This document shows, piece by piece, positions 56,646-64,000 of a stretch of 64,000 nucleotides of DNA (positions within the stretch are counted from its first letter, which is position 1; each line of letters begins with the position of its first letter). The notes under the pieces are model-generated. The model was not told where the DNA came from. It did no database searches and saw nothing but the letters and a program-made list of their open reading frames with translations. The stretch lies in NCBI GenBank assembly GCA_037126765.1, contig JBBCBC010000021.1:27421434-27485433 (forward strand), given 5' to 3'. This DNA comes from Stenogyne calaminthoides. Taxonomy: Eukaryota; Streptophyta; Magnoliopsida; Lamiales; Lamiaceae. The position numbers were made by a program, and so were the translations under genes.

Positions 56646-58084
56646 TCTGGTTTTGAGCTCTGATTTTTTAAATTGTTATTTACATTGTTGGACATTAAAT
56701 TGAAATTGGATAGTAGAATTGCTAGATCTGTTTTGCAGATATCCAATTGTCATGGTATTTAATGTGTTTTATTTTCATGCGTATGAATGAATGGTTTTTA
56801 ATTCGACTCGTTCGGATTTGTTTTTCTCTTGAGAAAATCCACGAGTAGATTATGCTATTTGATTTGTTCAATGTAATTGACTAGTCTAGATTTAAGGTAT
56901 TTATTTTTCGTTAAATAAATTGTAACCTGATCAAAGACGGAGGCGAATTAAAGAAGGATCTCGAAGGTGACGTGCGTAGGCGGCGCGTCTTGCCGAAAAT
57001 ATGCCAAAGGAGGCATCGCTGCAAGCGTGGACGATGCCGCACACACGGGCCTAGGCGCCAAAGCGGATCGGCCCAGCAGACAGCGGGCATAGCACGCGAC
57101 GGACGAGGAATGCTTGGCGGCGGACAAAGCGCTCAAAGCGCTCCGGCGGGCAAAGGTCGCCGAGGCATGTCGAGGCCACCGGTCTTCTGCCGAAAGCCAT
57201 GGCACACGGGCGGCGGCGTCGGCGTGCCCTAGCGCGATAAGACGACGCCTCGGCAAGCGGCCGCCCGGATCTGGCGGGCATCTTATTGCGAATTTGTTTG
57301 GCGTGGCGTTTCAAGATGGAGTTCTTTTCGAGACGAACGAGTGGGAGAAATTCAAGACGGCATTTTTCAAAATCAAGCCAAGGAAAATCAAACCATGACA
57401 GTTGGATAATTTTTGCCAAATGTGTTTATTTTTTGCTTTGCTTGATTTATTACTGTTGTATTTTCTTGTGCTTTATTTAATTTGTTTAAATGTGTTTGCA
57501 TGAGAATTGCCCAACGAAAAATCTCAAATTCAAAAATTACTAAGTATGTTATGATAATTAATTTGTTTTGACACAAATTAATTTTGACCTCCATGATTTA
57601 TTTATTTGTGAAATCTTTTGGAGAAATTCCCCTACGGGACGGTCAAAAGATAGCTTTCACATGAATAAATTCCCAAAAGGATGATTGTGAATTATTATTA
57701 GTGGTGACGATGACCCTCCAACGAGGCTCGATCAAAGCGAAGTAATAATTCTCTATTTAATCATGGTTATTACTTAGGTATAAAATTGATATTTATATAC
57801 TTCTCCGAAGTCCCTGTCAATTTTATATTGGTCAAGTGGGAGCCGACTATTAATTTTTTTTAAAATTAAAGGTTTGTAACTGTTCTTGTTTGTAACCTGC
57901 TTGAATGTGATTTAAATGATGACCCTCCCACGAGGCTCATTTAAATCTGTTTTGAGATGTTGGCAGATGCGTGTTCATATTATTTTTTTTGAGATTTTAA
58001 TATGAATCATGTGATCGAATTGTGTGATTTAATTTTGTGTTGATCTGGATATTGATACAAAATATATGTTTATTTCAGTTCATC
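56646..58084 (+). other. T2 leader with GC-rich block
   Basis: A 1.4-kb leader. The block 56940-57400 is GC-rich and has frames in two phases; the frame ending at 57398 contains DGVLFET and EWEKFKTAF, shared with T1. Direct repeats of GATGACCCTCC-ACGAGGCTC lie near 57709 and 57922. The rest is AT-rich, with no gene seen. Confidence 0.65.
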
Positions 58085-59041
58085 ATGTCGCAACCTTTTA
58101 ATCCACTGTTCAATATACTGAAAAGAAACCAACTCACTGGTGAAAACTATGTCACTTGGAAATGTAATATGACTTTTGTCCTCTCTGCACAAAAACATTA
58201 TTGGGTTCTTGGTGGACATAAGCCTGAAAGAATCACTGAAGGGTCATCTAGTTCGGAAAGATGTTTGTACGAAATCTGGGAGCAAGCCAATGAATCAATA
58301 ACACTGATAATCTTGACTTCATTGTCTGATGATTTGAGGCTCATTCATGAGGAAATTGATTCAGCTGCGGAGATTGTTCAAAGTCTTGAGGAAATGTTTT
58401 ACTCTGAGAACTGCATGATCAAAGAGTTTCATCAAAATGGAGTCGAATGGATGAAAATGATTGAGGGAACACCCGTAAGGGATCACATTCTCAAAATCAA
58501 ACGCCATTTTGAAAAACTTGCTTCCCTTTGTGCACAATACGATGATGAGGCTCAAATCGAATTCTTGTTCCTAACTCTTCCAAGGAGCTTTAATGAGTTT
58601 TATTGTAATTTTGTGATGGGCGATCACATGTTTACCATAGATACCCTACAAGAGATCTTGGAGACGGTAGAGAAACACTTGGGACAAGAAGACGAAGCTT
58701 TGGTGACTAAGAAACTGCTCTCAAAATCTAGGCCAAAGGAAGGCAAGATTGAGAAGGAGATGAATAGTCTGATCCAAAGCAAGGCCACAAAAGAAAAGGG
58801 TAAGAAAGCAAGTTGGTTGAAAGTCCAGAAGACACCAAAAGGAAAATGTTTTAACTGTGGAGAAAAAGGACATTGGAAGTCGGCCTGTTCCAAACCCAAA
58901 AGGAATGGAAAGAAAGGTAATTCACACTCGTTAGTTGTTGAAACTTGTTTGGCGGATTATGCTACCCTTTCGTGGGTATTGGATACAGGATCCACTGATC
59001 ATGTATGTTTCACATTGCAGGGTTTCAAGCAGACCCGATAA
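58085..59041 (+). CDS. gag: T2 gag with protease active site
   Basis: 318 residues, open throughout. I chose the ATG at 58085 (MSQPFNPLFNILKRNQLTG) over one 16 codons upstream because T1 and T3 share it. The first 200 residues are the copia gag core, including QANESITLIILTSLSDDLR and AQIEFLFLTLPRSF. A basic linker precedes the CCHC knuckle CFNCGEKGHWKSAC near residue 256, and the protease active site VLDTGSTDHVC lies near residue 300. It stops at TAA (59039-59041) within the protease domain; the remaining protease continues in the same frame. T1 stops at the same codon. It would form the particle and bind RNA. Confidence 0.88.
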   Translation: MSQPFNPLFNILKRNQLTGENYVTWKCNMTFVLSAQKHYWVLGGHKPERITEGSSSSERCLYEIWEQANESITLIILTSLSDDLRLIHEEIDSAAEIVQSLEEMFYSENCMIKEFHQNGVEWMKMIEGTPVRDHILKIKRHFEKLASLCAQYDDEAQIEFLFLTLPRSFNEFYCNFVMGDHMFTIDTLQEILETVEKHLGQEDEALVTKKLLSKSRPKEGKIEKEMNSLIQSKATKEKGKKASWLKVQKTPKGKCFNCGEKGHWKSACSKPKRNGKKGNSHSLVVETCLADYATLSWVLDTGSTDHVCFTLQGFKQTR

Positions 59042-61964
59042 ATAAGTAAGAGTGAGATCCTCATCACGCTAGGCGATGCTACGAGAGTGGCAGCTGAAGC
59101 TGTGGGAGAAGTGCACCTGTCCTTTGGAGACAAGACGTTAATTTTAAGAGATGTTCTTTATGTTCCTGTTTTTCCGAAAAACCTTAATTGTATTTCTAAA
59201 CTGTTTATCGATGGATATTAAGTTCGTTTTAATAAAGATGTTACTGTTTTTTGTAACGATGTGATTATCTATCGTGGAACATTAAGGAACAATCTCTATA
59301 TTATTAGCTGTGCACATCACTCCCAAAATGCATCCTATAACACATCTACTATTTCTTGTAAATGAAAGCACTCGGCTGACGTGAACGAGACACTTCTTTG
59401 GCACCTAAGATTAGGTCATATTAACCAGAAAAGGATTCAAAGGTTGGTGAAAGATGGTTCTTTGGGGTCTCTCCAAATTGAGCCATTTCCGACTTGCGAA
59501 TCGTGCTTGGAAGGTAAAATGACCAAGAGGGCATTTGGAGCCAAGGGGCTTAAAGCTAAAGAAGTGTTATAAATCGTTCACACTGATGTGTGTGGTCCAA
59601 TGCAAATCAAAGCTAGAGGTGGCTACGAGTATTTCGTTACTTTTATCGATGATTACTCACGCTACGGATACATATTCCTAATGAAGCATAAATCTGAGAC
59701 CTTTGATAAATTCAAAGAATTTAAGGCTCAAGCAGAGAATCATAAGGGAAAAAGTATCAAGTTTCTACGATCTGATCGTGGAGGCAAATACCTCAGCGAT
59801 GAATTTCTGAACTACCTATCGGAAGTGGTGATTGCATCCCAGTTGACTGCACCCGGTACCCCTCAACAAAATGGGGTTGCAGAACGAAGGAATAGAACGC
59901 TTTTAGAAATGGTAAGGTCAATGATGAGTTATGCAGATTTACCAAAATCGTTATGGGGTTACGCATTAGAAACAGTGGTTTATATTCTAAACCTAGTGCC
60001 ATCCAAATCGGTACCTAAAACCCCGAGAGAATTGTGGACGGGGCGCAAGCCCAGTTTTGGACACATCGGGATCTGGGGGTGTTTGGCATACGTGCTAGAC
60101 GAGGAAGCTGGTAAATTGGATGCACGTTCAAAATTAAGGATGTTCATAGGGTACCCCGAAGGAACTAAAGGATGCTTGTTCTATGGTCCCGATGATCAAA
60201 AGGTGGTGATCAGTACCCACTTTAGATTTTTGGAAGAAGACTATATAAACAGTCGAAAGCCTAGAAGTGAAATTACCTTAGAAGAACTTAGGGGGCCAAC
60301 TCCATTGCCAACTGTACAAAATGATATACCAAATGTCACGCCCACACAACCAGAACCTCGTCATAGTGGGAGGGTTATCAGACAACCCGAGAGATTCTTA
60401 GGGATCGGAGAGTCTTCGGACTTGATCTCCGCAGAAGAATCAAATCCATGGTCCTACAACGAGGCGATCCAAGACAAAAATGTTCAATCTTGGCAAACAG
60501 CAATGGAAGCCGAGATGGGTTCAATGGATCACAACAAGGTGTGGGAGCTAGTCGAACCACTTGATGGGGTAAAACCCATCGAATGCAAGTGGGTATACAA
60601 GAGAAAAAGGGGACTGGAAGGAAGGGTTGAAACCTTCAAACCATGACTTGTGGCGAAAGGGTACACTCAGAAAGAAGGGATCGATTATAAGGAAACTTTT
60701 TCGCCCGTAGTCATGCTCAAGTCCATTCGCATTCTCTTGTCGATTGTTGCGCATCTAGATTTTGAGATCTGGCAAATGGACGTCAAGACAGCTTTCCTTA
60801 ATGGAAATCGTGACGATGTAATCTATATGCAAAACCCCGAAGGCTTCATTGAAAAAGGCCAAGAGCATCTGGTCCATTTATGGGCTGAAGCAAGCATCCC
60901 GCACTTGGAATCAGTGTTTTGATCAAGTTATAAAATCCTACGGTTTCTATCAAAACGAATTTGAAAGTTGTGTTTATAAAAAGCGTGACGGAACTGCATT
61001 GGTATTTTTGGTACTATACGTGGATGACATTCTGCTCATCGGAAACGATGTAAAGGTGTTATCAGACGTAATGGCATGGTTGTCAAAACAGTTCGATATG
61101 AAGGATTTAGGGGAAGCCGGTCACATCCTAGGGATCAAGATCACTCGAGATCGCAGGAAAAGAATGATCGGGCTTTCGCAAGCCTCATACATAGATATTG
61201 TTTTAAAGTGTTTCAGCATGCAAGATTCTAAGAAAGGCTTTGTGCCCTACAGATCCATCTGTCCAAAGAGATGTGTCCAAAGACACGGAAGAGATAGATG
61301 ACATGAAGGGCATCCCTTATGCTTCGGCTGTGGGAAGCCTCATGTATGCAATGCTGTGTACGAGACCTGATATCTGCTTTGCCGTAGGCATGGTGGCAAG
61401 ATATCAAAGTAACCCTGGGAAAGAGCATTGGACTGCAGTAAAGAACATTTTGAAGTACCTGAAAAGGACACGGGACAGAATGTTGGTTTACAAGTCAGAC
61501 AGTCTAATCCCCATCAGTTACACGGACTCGGATTTCCAATCAGATGTTGACTCCGGAAAGTCTACCTCGGGTAGTGTGTTTTGCATGGGGGGAGGAGCCA
61601 TGACATGGAGAAGCGTAAAGCAGAAATACATCACCGATTCTACCATGGTAGCCGAGTACGTCGCTTCTTGTGAAGCAGCGAAGGAAGCAATTTGGCTCAA
61701 GAACTTCCTGGTGGACTTGGACGTGGTCCCGAATTTGCCCGGCAAAATCACGGTCTACTGTGATAACGCCGGAGCGGTTGCAAATTCAAGGGAACCAAGA
61801 GCCCACAAAACCAACAAACACATTGAAAGAGATGAGACATTGAGGTGGCTATGATTTCATCGGAAGATAACCTAGCAGATCCATTCACAAAGGGTCTGCC
61901 TCAGAGTACATTCGAGAGACATGTGAAAGGAATGGGTGTCAAGGACGTTGCCAATCTGCTTTGA
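59042..61964 (+). pseudogene. pol: T2 pol, stops and frameshifts
   Basis: In frame after the gag stop: SEILITLGDATRVAAEAVGE, then a stop near 59219, the pre-integrase LLWHLRLGHINQKRIQRL, and a TAA at 59570 where T1 has GAG. Integrase at 59588-60646 has RSDRGGKYL and TPQQNGVAERRN, so the D and E are kept. A TGA at 60644-60646 stands just before LVAKGYTQKEG. RT continues with WQMDVKTAFLNG, a frameshift near 60880, YVDD at 61017-61028 and a frameshift near 61250. RNase H (61240-61854) has YTDSDFQSDVDSGKS and YCDNAGAVA, then a deletion near 61835 within the HIERKYHLIRD block. Confidence 0.9.
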
Positions 61965-62077
61965 GTATAAGTGGGAGAAATATTATTAGGTTCATGTAGG
62001 GTGACATTAGATGTCACATAGAACACGAGACATGTTGTAGTATACTTAAAAGCAGACTTTGAGTATAAGTGGGAGAT
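61963..62077 (+). promoter_or_regulatory. T2 polypurine tract, duplicated, with hairpin
   Basis: TTTGAGTATAAGTGGGAGA occurs at about 61960-61978 and again just before the LTR at about 62058-62076. Between them GTGACAT-TAG-ATGTCAC forms a perfect inverted repeat at 62001-62017, as in T1. Confidence 0.75.
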
Positions 62078-63772
62078 TATTGGGGTTATACTGAAAAGTA
62101 TGCTTTTACTTTGTATAACCAAACTGAAGTTTCTTATTTATTTACTGAAATAAATTATTTAATCACTGTTGCATTAAATATGAATGAATGTTATATATGT
62201 TTATTGCAAACCCGTTCAATAAGACAGTACGTATGACGTTGTAGTTAATTTGGTGATACCCGATCACTGAAGATCAAATTAACAGCCCTCGTAATTAAGT
62301 ACAAATTCACAACACAGATGGAAATGAACGAACCATCATGAACAGTTGAAGTGTGAGACCCAGATTGCCCTGTCTTGACCAAGGGATCACACTAGCGCAT
62401 TTAGGTGCGCTGAATAAGGACCTACAGGAGGACAAATTCTTCGGTACTGAATATACAAGAATTAGACCTCAGTGGTGCGTTGTTTCTTAATCTCCGTACC
62501 TTAAATAGGATCGTGTGAAATTAATAACTATTGCTTTGACTTATGATGGGAAGAGAGTCAATGTGATTCGATACCTTATATCTTGGGCAATATTATTAAT
62601 TACATGACGATTGCTGACATTTAAAATGGAGAATCGCGTGCAAGTACGTCTTGCTTGATTTGTCCCCTTGTTGGGCTCATATCCTTTATCATGCCAAATC
62701 TTGCAAGTGGAAATTTATTTCCGGCATGGATAATAATGTTGAGCTGTCTTTACTCCAAGGACAAAGATATTAATTAATATAAAGCTTGTTCAGTGGCTTA
62801 ATTAATTAATGGACTAAGATAATCTTAAACGCGGGAAATAATGACCGGGAGCCATGTTATATGTGAAATCGTAATATGGGTTAAGATGGATAGTTCAATA
62901 TTAATTTTATAGTGAAGTAAATTAATATTAAAGAACTTGAATAATATTTGGCCCAAAATATTATAGCTTCATAGTCCATTGAAGGTCCAATCTTAATTCT
63001 CCTAAAGGCCCCCCAAATAGCCAAAATAAAGTCCAATTAATGAGAGAGAGAAGAAAATATTCTTGCTATATTTCCAAGAGATATTTTCGAAAATTTGTGG
63101 CCAAAAAGGAAGAAAAGATTGTCTTGATTTTCTTGTAGATATTTTATGGAAATAGATAATTATTGTAGGAATACATAATTATCCCATAAATTCAAGAAGT
63201 CAAATCTTGACTCCTTTAGGCTTGTAATTTTCGAAAATTATGAGGTAGAAGAGGGGAAGAGATTTGTATGGAAAATTTAATTAAGGAGAAAAGAATATAG
63301 AAGATATATTCAAGATTTCTTGGATACCAAGAAAAAATTTTCTTCCTTATATTTTTGACCTAAAATTTCGACCACCTCCTCCCTGTTTATAGGGGATGAG
63401 CACTTCATTCCCAAGTGCAATTCCATGTGTTGGAAATATTAGAAATCCACAAAGGTGGTAGCAAAATATTTAATTTCTCTCCCATTAAAATTGTTCGTGG
63501 AAATCTTCCCACCGGATAGCGTTCGTGGACTTTGGGGATATATTTGGGAAGGCTCTTGGGTTGATTCATCCGTTTGATTCTTCAAGAGGTTAGTAATTCC
63601 GTAACTCCTAGTTCCGCATGTTTAGGATTTACGTGAATTATGTGTACGCATGTTGTTTATTATTATGTTGAATTGATTTAGGATTAATTCATGTTAGTAA
63701 TTAATTGTTTAATTTAAATATGTACTTAAATAATCACCTCGAATAGATCCGGGCACCCCGATTTTCCCAACA
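62078..63772 (+). repeat. T2 3' LTR
   Basis: 1695 bp, TATTGGGGTTATAC (the TG is now TA) to TTCCCAACA. Highly similar to the 5' LTR over its whole length. Confidence 0.93.
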
Positions 63773-64000
63773 CTTCTATGTCAGATGTGTTGCAGCACCA
63801 TCATCAAAACTTTGAAACTCCTGCAGACATCATGAAAAGTCTTAAAGTGATGTTCCAACATCAGAACCGTGTGGCTCGTCAGATCACCATGAGAGACTTG
63901 CTCTCGATGAAAATGGTGGAGGGAACGCCCGTAAGGGATCGCGTTCTCCAAATGATGGCTCACCTCAACAAGCTTGAGGTTCTTGGTGCTTACTATGATA
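63773..64000 (+). pseudogene. gag: T3 gag, continuation after T2
   Basis: After the TSD copy CTTCT (63773-63777) the T3 gag resumes: PADIMKSLKVMFQHQN and MVEGTPVRDRVLQMMAHLNK, parallel to AAEIVQSLEEMF and MIEGTPVRDHILKIKRHFEK in T2. It is open to the right edge. Confidence 0.85.

Larger units (their letters stand above)
54930..63772 (+). mobile_element. T2: full-length copia element
   Basis: 8.8 kb with LTRs of 1702 and 1695 bp, primer site, leader, gag, pol, polypurine tract and the perfect TSD CTTCT, inserted in T3 gag. Same family as T1 and oriented oppositely. The pol has several stops and frameshifts, so it depends on other copies if it moves. Confidence 0.95.

Noticed and set aside
1..64000. 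Host genes, DNA transposons, rRNA genes
   Set aside because: Every stretch could be assigned to an LTR, leader, gag, pol, ORF3 or spacer of a copia element; no terminal inverted repeats with transposase, no rRNA and no host exon pattern were seen.

Overview
This window is nuclear DNA of a flowering plant, probably a eudicot; the species cannot be named from what is here. I find no host gene, rRNA or tRNA gene. Almost every base belongs to Ty1/copia LTR retrotransposons inserted into one another, as in gene-poor plant heterochromatin. Initiator-Met primer sites, TATA-driven LTRs, zinc-knuckle gag and YVDD reverse transcriptases all point to plant copia elements.

Two main families are present. 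Family S is Sirevirus-like: LTRs of about 2.0-2.2 kb, a gag of about 800 residues, pol, and a large third reading frame (ORF3) between pol and the 3' LTR. S1 (2080-16870, +) and S2 (38754-53311, +) are full length with perfect 5-bp target-site duplications (TSDs). S3 (23472-27262, -) is the 5' end of a third copy. S4 (30310-54216, +) is an older, divergent relative with its own ORF3. Family T (Tork/TAR-like, lineage not certain) has LTRs of 1.7-1.8 kb and no third ORF. T1 (1-23471, -) runs off the left edge, T2 (54930-63772, +) is full length, T3 (54217-54929 and 63773-64000, +) is the element T2 landed in, and T4 (27263-27748, +) is an LTR fragment. X (27749-30309, -) is part of a long LTR of a third type.

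The junctions give an insertion order. S4 sits in the T3 leader and X in S4 gag. T4 sits in X, S3 in the T4 LTR, T1 in S3 gag and S1 in T1 pol. S2 sits in the S4 3' LTR and T2 in T3 gag. The S1, S2 and T2 insertions are closed by TSDs visible on both sides (TGTCA, CATGC, CTTCT). For the others the left side lies outside the window.

Three things deserve most attention. First, in S1 and S2 ORF3 is preceded by a conserved CCAAT box, TATA box and AAACCCTAA motif. It therefore looks like a gene with its own promoter inside the retrotransposon. It has no visible membrane segment, so it does not look like an envelope protein. Second, the sequence contains patches in which nearly every CAG or CTG has been replaced by CGA, CGG, CCG, CAAG or similar, across unrelated elements. 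This looks like consensus error at CHG-methylated cytosines, and it probably creates many of the frameshifts listed here. Third, both families separate gag from most of pol by an in-frame stop shared between copies; in family S the stop is followed by a sequence resembling a 3' splice acceptor.
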